From positions 5,454 through 69,453 of the forward strand of contig CAZEYA010000002.1 in NCBI GenBank assembly GCA_964516515.1: DNA of 64,000 nucleotides. The letters run 5' to 3'. Shown here in pieces: positions 49,519-57,723 of this stretch. The notes beneath the pieces are model-generated. The model was given only the letters and a program-made list of their open reading frames with translations, ran no database searches and was not told where the DNA came from. Numbering within the stretch: position 1 is the stretch's first letter; each line of letters opens with the position of its first letter. This DNA is from JANNOG01 sp964516515 (GTDB lineage Bacteria; Actinomycetota; Actinomycetes; Actinomycetales; JBBAYJ01). Position numbers and translations under genes: made by a program.

Positions 49519-50432
49519 TGGCCTACCCCACCGAGACCGAGGCGCGGTTGCGCGCCGAATTCGTCGAGATCATCGCGCGATACCCGATGGCCCGGTCGGC
49601 CCTGCTGCCGATGCTGCATCTGATCCAGAGCGAGGACGGCTACGTCAGCCCCCGCGGCATCGGGCTGTGCGCGGAGGTCCTGGGCCTGAGCACCGCCGAG
49701 GTCAGCGCGGTCGCCACCTTCTACACCCAGTACAAGCGGCACCCCAACGGCACGTACACCGTCGGGGTCTGCATCAACACGCTCTGCGCCGTGATGGGCG
49801 GCGACGCGATCTGGGACCGGGTGAGCAGCCACCTCGGCATCGGCCACGACGAGACGACGCCCGACGGTGCGCTCACGCTGGAGCGGATCGAGTGCAACGC
49901 GGCGTGTGACTACGCACCCGTCGTCATGGTCAACTGGGAGTTCTTTGACAACCAGACCCCGGACTCGACCGTCGAGCTGGTGGATCGGCTGGCCGGTGGG
50001 CAGCGTGCCGCGCCCACCCGGGGCGCGGCCGAGGTGGTCGGCTTCCGCGAGATGTCACGAGTGCTCGCCGGCTTCCCCGACGGTCGCGCCGACGAGGGCG
50101 TCGGAGCGGGTCCCGAGACAGTGGTCGGCCTCAAGCTGGCGCGCGAGCGGGGCTGGCATGCGCCGCGACGCGCCGAGGGCACCGACGAGTCGGCCGCGGT
50201 CGCGGCCACCGCTTCGAGCAGCGGCTACGGCCACAGCCGCGAGGAGGGGTCCAGCTCCAGTGACGACCCGGTGGTTCCCGCGGGAGTCGCCGACCGAGGT
50301 GGCGCCCTGGCCGGCAAGCCGGCTGCGGACAGCCGGGGCACGACCCAGCAGCCGACCCGTGAGCCGGCACGACCCGACCCGGGTGGCCTCACCGGCACCG
50401 GCACACCCGACCGGACGCCGAAGGAGACCTGA
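49518..50432 (+). CDS. nuoE: NADH-quinone oxidoreductase subunit E with long disordered tail
   Basis: 304 residues. The thioredoxin-like [2Fe-2S] domain lies at about 10-160 with CINTLC and CNAAC as cluster ligands (N1a). Residues about 165-304 form a low-complexity tail rich in Gly, Ala, Arg and Ser (GYGHSREEGSSSSDDP, GGLTGTGTPDRTPKE), making the protein far longer than the usual 160-240 residues. The tail lies outside the cofactor domain. One base is shared with nuoF. Confidence 0.93.
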   Translation: MAYPTETEARLRAEFVEIIARYPMARSALLPMLHLIQSEDGYVSPRGIGLCAEVLGLSTAEVSAVATFYTQYKRHPNGTYTVGVCINTLCAVMGGDAIWDRVSSHLGIGHDETTPDGALTLERIECNAACDYAPVVMVNWEFFDNQTPDSTVELVDRLAGGQRAAPTRGAAEVVGFREMSRVLAGFPDGRADEGVGAGPETVVGLKLARERGWHAPRRAEGTDESAAVAATASSSGYGHSREEGSSSSDDPVVPAGVADRGGALAGKPAADSRGTTQQPTREPARPDPGGLTGTGTPDRTPKET

Positions 50433-51754
50433 TGGCGACCACCCTCACACCGGTCCTGTCGTCCTTCTGGGACGACCCGAAGTCCTGGACGATGAAGACC
50501 TACCGCGACAACGACGGCTATTGCGCGCTGCGCACGGCGCTGGGCATGGCACCTGCCGCGATCATCGACGCGGTCAAGGCCTCCGGGCTGAGGGGCCGCG
50601 GCGGCGCCGGGTTCCCCACCGGGATGAAGTGGGGCTTCCTGCCGGCACCCGACGGCGGCCCTCGCTACCTCGTGGTCAACGCCGACGAGTCCGAGCCCGG
50701 GACCTGCAAGGACACCCCGCTGATGCTGGCCGCGCCGCACATCCTCATCGAGGGCGTCGCGATCACCTGCTACGCGATCGGGGCTGAGCGGGCGTTCATC
50801 TACCTTCGCGGTGAGGAACTGCACGTCTACCGGCGGCTGCTGCAGGCCGTGGCCGAGGCGCGGGCCGCAGGCTACCTCGGCACCGACGTGCTCGGCTCCG
50901 GGCGGACCATCGAGGTCGTCGTGCACGCCGGCGCTGGTGCCTACATCTGCGGCGAGGAGACGGCACTGCTGGACTCGCTGGAGGGCCGCCGCGGTCAGCC
51001 CCGGCTCAAGCCGCCCTTCCCGGCCGTCGCCGGTCTCTACTCACGCCCCACCGTTGTCAACAACGTCGAGACGATCGCCAGCGTCCCCTCGATCATCGCC
51101 AACGGCGCCGAATGGTTCTCCGGCATGGGCACCGGCAAGTCCACCGGCTACGGGCTGTTCAGCCTGTCCGGGCACGTCAAGCGCCCGGGCCAGTACGAGG
51201 CGCCGCTGGGCATCACGCTGCGGGAGCTGCTCGACATGTGCGGCGGCATCCGCGAGGGCCACGAACTGAAGTTCTGGACCCCGGGCGGGTCGTCCACCCC
51301 GATCTTCACTGCCGAGCACGTCGACACGCCGCTGGACTTCGAGAGCGTTGGCGCCGCCGGGTCGATGCTCGGCACCCGCGCGCTGCAGATCTTCGACGAG
51401 ACCACGTCGGTGGTGCGCGCCGTGCTGCGGTGGACCGAGTTCTACGCCCACGAGTCCTGCGGCAAGTGCACGCCGTGCCGCGAGGGCACGTACTGGCTCA
51501 CCCAGGTGCTGCGACGCGTCGAGGCCGGCCATGGCACGGCCGAGGACATCGACGTCCTGCTGGACACGTGTGACAACATTCTCGGCCGTTCCTTCTGCGC
51601 GCTGGGTGACGGCGCCACCAGCCCGATCACCAGCGCCATCCAGTACTTCCGTGAGGAGTTCGAAGCCGGCATGCACACCCCGGCGTGGGAGCTGTTCCCG
51701 TACCACCGCTCGGCGATCGTGCCGGTGGGCGAGCTGGTGGGGGCCAGTCGATGA
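50432..51754 (+). CDS. nuoF: NADH-quinone oxidoreductase subunit F
   Basis: 440 residues. This subunit binds NADH and FMN and is where electrons enter. The FMN/NADH site is shown by GLRGRGGAGFPTGMKWGF and YLVVNADESEPGTCKDTPLM, then CGEETALLDSLEGRRGQPR. The N3 [4Fe-4S] ligands are in HESCGKCTPCREGTYW with a later Cys in DTCDNILGRSFC. Its TGA overlaps the nuoG ATG by 4 bases. Confidence 0.97.
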   Translation: MATTLTPVLSSFWDDPKSWTMKTYRDNDGYCALRTALGMAPAAIIDAVKASGLRGRGGAGFPTGMKWGFLPAPDGGPRYLVVNADESEPGTCKDTPLMLAAPHILIEGVAITCYAIGAERAFIYLRGEELHVYRRLLQAVAEARAAGYLGTDVLGSGRTIEVVVHAGAGAYICGEETALLDSLEGRRGQPRLKPPFPAVAGLYSRPTVVNNVETIASVPSIIANGAEWFSGMGTGKSTGYGLFSLSGHVKRPGQYEAPLGITLRELLDMCGGIREGHELKFWTPGGSSTPIFTAEHVDTPLDFESVGAAGSMLGTRALQIFDETTSVVRAVLRWTEFYAHESCGKCTPCREGTYWLTQVLRRVEAGHGTAEDIDVLLDTCDNILGRSFCALGDGATSPITSAIQYFREEFEAGMHTPAWELFPYHRSAIVPVGELVGASR

Positions 51755-54492
51755 CACTGACCACCGGCGCATCCGCCTCGGGCCTGAGCGCTACCCAGCC
51801 GAACCCACAGGACCTGGTCAAGGTCACGATCGACGGCATCGACATCTCCGTACCGAAAGGGACCCTGGTGATCCGCGCCGCGGAGCAGCTGGGCATCGCG
51901 ATCCCACGGTTCTGCGATCACCCGCTGCTCGAGCCCGCCGGTGCCTGCCGGCAGTGCCTGGTCGAGATCGCCACGCCCGACCGCGAGGGCAACCTCAAGA
52001 AGATGCCCAAGCCGCAGGCCTCGTGCACGATCACGGTCTCCCCCGGCATGGTGATCAATACCCAGCAGACCTCGCCGGTCGCCGACAAGGCGCAGCAGGG
52101 CGTGATGGAACTGCTGTTGATGAACCACCCGCTGGACTGCCCGATCTGCGACAAGGGCGGGGAGTGCCCGCTGCAGAACCAGGCGATGAGCAACGGCCGG
52201 GGCGAGAGCCGCTTCGTCGACACCAAGCGCACCTTCGCGAAGCCGATCAAGATCTCGACGCAGGTGCTGCTGGACCGCGAGCGGTGCATCCTCTGCCAGC
52301 GCTGCACCCGGTTCTCCGCCGAGATCGCCGGCGACCCGTTCATCGACTTGCAGGAACGCGGTGCCGGGCAGCAGATCGGGGTGTTCTCACCGGAGATCCT
52401 CGGTATCGCCGACGGCCGCGGCCACGGCAGTGGTGATGGCACTGGGCACGGCAATGGCCACGCGCACGGTGCCGAGCACGCGCCTGGCGCCGCCGCCGAC
52501 GACCCGGGCGGCATCGATGCGTTGGCCGCCGCGTCGGCCATCGGCGTCAGCCAGGGCCCGGCCGAGCTCGACGAGTCCGGTCAGCCCTTCTCGTCGTACT
52601 TCTCCGGCAACACCATCCAGATCTGCCCCGTCGGTGCGCTGACCGGCGCCGCCTACCGCTTCCGTGCCCGGCCCTTCGACTTGGTCTCCAGCCCGTCGGT
52701 GTGCGAGCACTGCGCGTCCGGCTGCTCGATCCGCGCCGACCACCGGCGCGGCACCGTGCTGCGGCGGATGGCCGGCGAGGACTCCGTGGTCAACGAGGAG
52801 TGGAACTGCGACAAGGGCCGCTGGGCGTTCCAGTACGCGCAACTGCCGGACCGGCTGCGCACCCCGATGGTCCGTGACGCCGCCACCGGCGAACTGGTCG
52901 AGGCCTCGTGGCTGGAGGCGGTGGCCGTCGCCGCCGCCGGGTTGCGGGATGCAGCCGAGGCGGGTCTGCGGGCCGGGGTGCTGGTGGGCGGCCGGGTCAG
53001 CGTTGAGGACGCCTACGCCTACTCGAAGTTCGCCCGGATCGCGCTGCGAACCAACGACATCGACTTCCGGGCGCGGCCACACGCCGCCGAGGAGGAGGCG
53101 TTCCTCGCCCACGCGGTCGCCGGGCGCGGCCTCACCGTGACCTACGCCGACCTCGAAGCGGCGCCGGCCGTCGTGCTCGCCGGGTTCGAGGCCGAGGAGG
53201 AGTCGCCGATCGTCTTCCTCCGGCTGCACAAGGCGGCGACCAGGCGCACCCCGACGGCCGTCTTCTCGATCGCGCCGTTCGCCAGCCACGGGCTGGTGAA
53301 GCTCAACGGGTCACTGCTGACATGTGTGCCCGGAGACGAACCGCGGCTGTTGGCCTCGCTGGCCGCGACGAGTGGCGGCCAGGGCCTGGACGAGGGACGC
53401 GAGGCGTTGCGACTGCCGGGGGCCGTGCTGCTGGTCGGCGAGCGGTTGGCCGGCGTCCCCGGCGCGCTCAGTGCCGCGCTGAGCCTGGCGCAGGCCACCG
53501 GCGCCCGGCTCGCCTGGGTACCGCGGCGGGCCGGCGAGCGGGGCGCGGTCGAGGCAGGCGCTCTGCCGGGCCTGCTGCCGGGCGCTCGCCCGGTGGCCGA
53601 TGCCGCCGCCCGGGTCGACATCGCCGCAGCGTGGGGCGTGGATCATGTGCCGTCCTTCGCCGGCCGTGACACCTCCGGCATCATCGCCGCTGCGGCCGCC
53701 GGCGCCGCCCTCGTGGTCGGCGGCGTCGACCCCGACGACCTGCCCGACCCGGCGCTGGCCCATGCCGCCCTGGCGGCCAGCAGCTTCGTCGTCAGCCTGG
53801 AGATCCGGGACTCGGCGGTGCACCAGTACGCCGACGTCGTGCTGCCGGTCGCCACCGTGACCGAGAAGGCCGGCGCGTTCCTCGACTGGGAGGGCCGGCT
53901 CCGGCCCTTCGAGGCAGCGCTGGCAACGGATGCGCTCTCCGACCACGCCGTCCTCGACGAGATCGCGCGGGAGCTGGGGGTGGACATCGGTGCCGCGGAC
54001 ACCGCCGCGCTGCGGGCCGAGCTCGCAGCGCTGGGGGAGTGGGACGGCCAACGGATCGACCCACCCCAGGTGGCCGCGAACAGCCCCGCCACGCGGGGCG
54101 ACGGCGTCGTGCTGGCCACCTGGCACCAACTGCTCGACGCCGGTCGCGGGCAGGACGGTGAGCCGTACCTGGCAGGCACCGCGCACCGGCCGGTGGCCCG
54201 GCTGTCAGCGCCGACAGCCGCCGCTCACGGCCTGGCCGCGACAGGTCACGTCATGGTGACCGGCCGCACCGGCGCCATCACCCTGCCGGTCGTCGTCACC
54301 GACATGCCCGACGGCGTCGTGTGGCTGCCTACCAACTCTCGGGGCAGCGCGGTGCGCGCCGGGTTGGGCAGCGCCGCCGGGGATCTGGTAAGCCTGTCCG
54401 CCGCGGGGCCGGACGCGGCCCTGGTCGCAGCCGGGACCACGGCCGCGAGCACGGGCAGCGCTGGATCGACGACACCGGGAGGACACGCGTGA
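51751..54492 (+). CDS. nuoG: NADH-quinone oxidoreductase subunit G with His/Gly-rich insertion
   Basis: 913 residues from the ATG at 51751. The N-terminal part carries the [2Fe-2S] and [4Fe-4S] ligands: CDHPLLEPAGACRQCLVEI, HPLDCPICDKGGECPLQNQ, CILCQRCTRFSAEIAGDP and CEHCASGCSI. Between the second and last of these, at about 220-250, is an insertion GHGSGDGTGHGNGHAHGAEH with seven His in about 25 residues. The rest is a molybdopterin-oxidoreductase-like domain that has no catalytic role in complex I. The stop shares one base with the nuoH ATG. Confidence 0.96.
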   Translation: MTLTTGASASGLSATQPNPQDLVKVTIDGIDISVPKGTLVIRAAEQLGIAIPRFCDHPLLEPAGACRQCLVEIATPDREGNLKKMPKPQASCTITVSPGMVINTQQTSPVADKAQQGVMELLLMNHPLDCPICDKGGECPLQNQAMSNGRGESRFVDTKRTFAKPIKISTQVLLDRERCILCQRCTRFSAEIAGDPFIDLQERGAGQQIGVFSPEILGIADGRGHGSGDGTGHGNGHAHGAEHAPGAAADDPGGIDALAAASAIGVSQGPAELDESGQPFSSYFSGNTIQICPVGALTGAAYRFRARPFDLVSSPSVCEHCASGCSIRADHRRGTVLRRMAGEDSVVNEEWNCDKGRWAFQYAQLPDRLRTPMVRDAATGELVEASWLEAVAVAAAGLRDAAEAGLRAGVLVGGRVSVEDAYAYSKFARIALRTNDIDFRARPHAAEEEAFLAHAVAGRGLTVTYADLEAAPAVVLAGFEAEEESPIVFLRLHKAATRRTPTAVFSIAPFASHGLVKLNGSLLTCVPGDEPRLLASLAATSGGQGLDEGREALRLPGAVLLVGERLAGVPGALSAALSLAQATGARLAWVPRRAGERGAVEAGALPGLLPGARPVADAAARVDIAAAWGVDHVPSFAGRDTSGIIAAAAAGAALVVGGVDPDDLPDPALAHAALAASSFVVSLEIRDSAVHQYADVVLPVATVTEKAGAFLDWEGRLRPFEAALATDALSDHAVLDEIARELGVDIGAADTAALRAELAALGEWDGQRIDPPQVAANSPATRGDGVVLATWHQLLDAGRGQDGEPYLAGTAHRPVARLSAPTAAAHGLAATGHVMVTGRTGAITLPVVVTDMPDGVVWLPTNSRGSAVRAGLGSAAGDLVSLSAAGPDAALVAAGTTAASTGSAGSTTPGGHA

Positions 54493-55916
54493 TGCTGAGC
54501 GCACTGGCGGCCGCCGTGCCGCCCTCGATCGAAGGTCCGGCGCAGGACTTCAGCAACGACTCACCGTTGCTCGCCGTGGTCAAGGTGCTCGGCGTCTTCG
54601 TCTTCCTGGTGCTCAACACGCTGGTCGCGATCTGGGCCGAGCGCCGCATCCTCGGTCGGATGCAGCAGCGGCCGGGCCCCAACCGGCACGGCCCGTTCGG
54701 CCTGCTGCAGTCGTTGGCCGATGGCGTCAAGCTGGCGCTGAAGGAGGACATCGTCCCCACCGCGGCCGACAAGCTGGTCTACATCCTGGCGCCCACGATC
54801 AGCGTGGCGCCGGCGTTCTTGGCGTTCGCGATCATCCCGCTCGGTCCCGAGGTCCGGATTCCGTGGTATGTCGATGAGAGCTGGTCCGACGGGCTCAACG
54901 GGTCATGGGACCTGATCTCCACCCCGCTGCAGGTCACTGACGTCCCCGTCGCGGTGCTGTTCGTTCTCGCGGCGGCCAGCGTCGGCGTCTACGGCATCGT
55001 GCTGGCCGGGTGGTCCTCTGGCTCGACCTACCCCCTGCTCGGCGGGCTGCGGTCAACGGCGCAGGTTGTCTCCTACGAGCTGGCGATGGCGCTGTCGCTG
55101 GTGCCCGTGTTCATCTACGTCGGCTCCATGTCGACGTCGCAGATCGTCGCGGCGCAGGGCGACTTCTGGCTGATCGCGCCGCTCTTCCCCTCGTTCGTCA
55201 TCTTCTTCATCGCGATGTTCGGTGAGACCAACCGGGCGCCGTTCGACCTGGCCGAAGGTGAGGGCGAGCTCGTCGGCGGTTTCCACACCGAGTACTCCTC
55301 GCTGAAGTTCGCGCTGTTCTTCCTCGCCGAGTACGTCGCGATGCTGTCGATCTCGGCGCTGGCAGTCACGCTGTTCCTCGGCGGCTGGCAGGCGCCGTGG
55401 CCCTTGGGCACGCTGTCCGACGGCGCGCTGAACACCGGCTGGTGGCCGCTGCTGTGGTTCTTCCTCAAGCTCTGGCTCTTCATGTTCGTCTTCATCTGGG
55501 TCCGTGGGGTGCTGCCCCGGATGCGCTACGACCAGTTCATGGGGCTGGGCTGGAAGATCCTCATCCCCGCCGCCATCGGATGGATCGTGGTGCTGACGCT
55601 GGCGAGGGGAGTGATCGGCGAGGGGTTCGTCAGTCAGCGCCAACTGATCATCGCCACGATCGTCGTCGGCGTCATCGCGGTGGTGGTGTCGATGTTCGTC
55701 GGTGGTGGTCGGCGCGAGGAGCCCGCCGAGCAAGCCGACATCGACCCGTTCGCCGACGGCTTCCCGGTGCCGCCGATGCCGGGGCAGCAGATCATCCGGT
55801 CCCGCGGCAGCCTGGAGCCGATCAGCCCCGAGGACCGGACGGAGCCCGGCGACGCGTCGCCACCCGTGGCCTCAGGAGCCATCACCGCCGGCACGAGAGG
55901 GCCCACTGATGAGTGA
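54492..55916 (+). CDS. nuoH: NADH-quinone oxidoreductase subunit H
   Basis: 474 residues with about nine membrane helices; the ATG at 54492 overlaps the nuoG stop by one base (a GTG at 54489 is possible). WAERRILGRMQQRPGPNRHGPFGLLQSLADG, cited here for its R-x4-R-x-G-P-N core, starts the conserved region, and MFGETNRAPFDLAEGEGELVGGFHTEY is the quinone-entrance loop. The C-terminal 70 residues form a Pro/Glu-rich tail including DPFADGFPVPPMPGQQ, common in actinobacteria. It overlaps nuoI by 8 bases. Confidence 0.95.
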   Translation: MLSALAAAVPPSIEGPAQDFSNDSPLLAVVKVLGVFVFLVLNTLVAIWAERRILGRMQQRPGPNRHGPFGLLQSLADGVKLALKEDIVPTAADKLVYILAPTISVAPAFLAFAIIPLGPEVRIPWYVDESWSDGLNGSWDLISTPLQVTDVPVAVLFVLAAASVGVYGIVLAGWSSGSTYPLLGGLRSTAQVVSYELAMALSLVPVFIYVGSMSTSQIVAAQGDFWLIAPLFPSFVIFFIAMFGETNRAPFDLAEGEGELVGGFHTEYSSLKFALFFLAEYVAMLSISALAVTLFLGGWQAPWPLGTLSDGALNTGWWPLLWFFLKLWLFMFVFIWVRGVLPRMRYDQFMGLGWKILIPAAIGWIVVLTLARGVIGEGFVSQRQLIIATIVVGVIAVVVSMFVGGGRREEPAEQADIDPFADGFPVPPMPGQQIIRSRGSLEPISPEDRTEPGDASPPVASGAITAGTRGPTDE

Positions 55917-56595
55917 CGACCGCTCGCAAGAGCGCCGCGGCAATGCCGCGTCGGACTTCTTCGGGCCGGTGGCGGGCTTCGGCGTGACGTTCTCGACGCT
56001 GTTCCGCAAGACCGTGACGACGTCCTACCCCGACAAGCCGGCCACGACCCAGGCGCGCTTCCACGGCCGCCACCAGCTCAACCGCTGGCCCGACGGCCTG
56101 GAGAAGTGCATCGGCTGCGAACTGTGCGCCTGGGCCTGCCCGGCGGACGCGATCTACGTCGAGGGGGCCCAGAACACCCTTGACGAGCAGTACTCGCCTG
56201 GCGAGCGCTACGGCCGCGTCTACCAGATCAACTATCTGCGCTGCATCTTCTGTGGGCTGTGCATCGAGGCGTGCCCCACCCGGGCGCTGACCATGACCAA
56301 CGAGTTCGAGCTCGCCGAGGACAACCGGGCGGCGACGATCTATGAGAAGCACCAGCTGCTCGGCCCCGTCGAGACCGGCATGCTCCCGGCGCCTCACCCG
56401 ATGGTCGAGGGCACTACGGAGAAGAACTACTACCGCAACGAGATCACCGGCTCGACCCAGGCGCAGCGCGATTGGGTGGCCGCCCGCGAGCGGACAGCCG
56501 ACGAGCACGCCGGGGACGAGCAGGTCAGGGACGAGCAGGTCAGGGACGAGCAGGTCGGGGACGAGCAGGTCGTCCGGGGGGTGGTCGTGCCGTGA
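55909..56595 (+). CDS. nuoI: NADH-quinone oxidoreductase subunit I with repetitive tail
   Basis: 228 residues. It carries clusters N6a and N6b: CIGCELCAWACPADAI and CIFCGLCIEACPTRAL, both CxxCxxCxxxCP. The ATG at 55909 lies inside the end of nuoH (8-base overlap). The C-terminal 30 residues are an acidic tandem array of DEQVR/DEQVG pentapeptides encoded by a 15-bp repeat, outside the cofactor region. It is the last peripheral-arm subunit before the quinone site. Confidence 0.96.
   Translation: MSDDRSQERRGNAASDFFGPVAGFGVTFSTLFRKTVTTSYPDKPATTQARFHGRHQLNRWPDGLEKCIGCELCAWACPADAIYVEGAQNTLDEQYSPGERYGRVYQINYLRCIFCGLCIEACPTRALTMTNEFELAEDNRAATIYEKHQLLGPVETGMLPAPHPMVEGTTEKNYYRNEITGSTQAQRDWVAARERTADEHAGDEQVRDEQVRDEQVGDEQVVRGVVVP
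56515..56574 (+). repeat. 15-bp tandem repeat in the nuoI 3-prime end, four copies
   Basis: GACGAGCAGGTCAGG occurs twice, then once ending TCGGG and once ending TCGTC. It codes for repeated DEQV units in the tail of NuoI, and copy-number change keeps the frame. Confidence 0.92.
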
Positions 56596-57410
56596 GCCTC
56601 GGTGAGGCGTGGCTGTTCTGGATCCTGGGGCCACTGATGGTCCTGGCGGCGCTCGGCCTGCTGTTTGCGCAGAAGGCGGTCCACGCCGCGATGTCCATGG
56701 CGGTCGTCATGATCAGCCTCGGTGGGGTCTACGTGGCGCTGGGCGCGCCGTTCCTCGGCGTGGTCCAGGTGTTCGTCTACACCGGCGCGATCATGATGCT
56801 GTTCCTGTTCGTGCTTATGCTGATCGGCGTCGACGCCTCGGACTCGCTGGTCGAGACACTGCGCGGGCAGCGGCTCATCGGCGTGCTGGCCGCGCTGGGC
56901 TTCGCCGTGCTGCTGATCGCCGCCGTCGGCCAGGCGTCCTTCCCGCCTGCACAGGGACTCGACACCGCCAACGCCGCGAACAACGGACACCTCAAGGGCC
57001 TCGCCGCGCTGATCTTCAGCAAGTACGTCTGGTCGTTCGAACTGACCGGAGCGCTGCTGGTCACCGCCGCCCTGGGCGCCATGGTGCTGGCCCACCGCGA
57101 GCGGCTGACCGACAAACCCACCCAGCGCAGCATCTCCGAGCGGCGGCTGCGCGAGGGCAAGCGCTTCACCCCGCTGCCCAGCCCCGGGGTGTACGCGCGG
57201 CACAACTCCGTCGACACCCCCGCGCTGCTGCCCGACGGCACGCCGAGCGAGATCTCGGTGTCGCGGGTCGTCGCCGCCCGCGGCCAGGAGCGCCCCAACA
57301 CCGACCTCGTCGACGACGTGCCCGAGATCACCGCGGACATCGACCCGACCCGGCGCGGCACGGTGCTTCGTGGCAGTGCGCCGCCGGTGCGCACCCCCGG
57401 AGGTGAGTGA
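56592..57410 (+). CDS. nuoJ: NADH-quinone oxidoreductase subunit J
   Basis: 272 residues from a GTG overlapping the nuoI stop. There are five membrane helices; KAVHAAMSMAVVMISLGGVYVALGAPFLGVVQVFVYTGAIMMLF is cited for its helix-3 Gly/Tyr region important for coupling quinone reduction to proton pumping. Residues about 175-272 are a soluble tail rich in Arg and Asp, longer than in E. coli. It is a membrane-arm subunit next to NuoK and NuoH. Confidence 0.95.
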   Translation: MSLGEAWLFWILGPLMVLAALGLLFAQKAVHAAMSMAVVMISLGGVYVALGAPFLGVVQVFVYTGAIMMLFLFVLMLIGVDASDSLVETLRGQRLIGVLAALGFAVLLIAAVGQASFPPAQGLDTANAANNGHLKGLAALIFSKYVWSFELTGALLVTAALGAMVLAHRERLTDKPTQRSISERRLREGKRFTPLPSPGVYARHNSVDTPALLPDGTPSEISVSRVVAARGQERPNTDLVDDVPEITADIDPTRRGTVLRGSAPPVRTPGGE

Positions 57411-57413
57411 CCA

Positions 57414-57713
57414 GTGGACGGTATGAACTGGCTCTACCTCTCGATGATCCTGTTCACCATCGGCGGCGCCGTGGTGATGCTGCGCCGCAACGCCATCGTC
57501 GTGTTCATGGGCGTCGAACTGATGCTCAACGCCGCCAACCTGGCCTTCGTCGTCTTCGCCCGGCAGAACGGCTCGCTGGACGGCCAGGTCGTCGCGCTGT
57601 TCGTCATGCTCGTCGCCGCCGCCGAGGTCGTCGTGGGCCTGGCCATCATCATGGCGATCTTCCGGACCCGCCGGTCGGCGTCGGTCGACGACGCCAACCT
57701 GCTGAAGTACTGA
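57414..57713 (+). CDS. nuoK: NADH-quinone oxidoreductase subunit K
   Basis: 99 residues from a GTG at 57414, which follows a GGAGGTGAG ribosome site. Three membrane helices, with the conserved Glu in FMGVELMLNAANLAFV and a second in AAAEVVVGLAIIMAIFR, both needed for proton transfer. The gene lies 3 bases after nuoJ and 10 bases before nuoL. Confidence 0.96.
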   Translation: MDGMNWLYLSMILFTIGGAVVMLRRNAIVVFMGVELMLNAANLAFVVFARQNGSLDGQVVALFVMLVAAAEVVVGLAIIMAIFRTRRSASVDDANLLKY

Positions 57714-57723
57714 GAGGCCCGGC

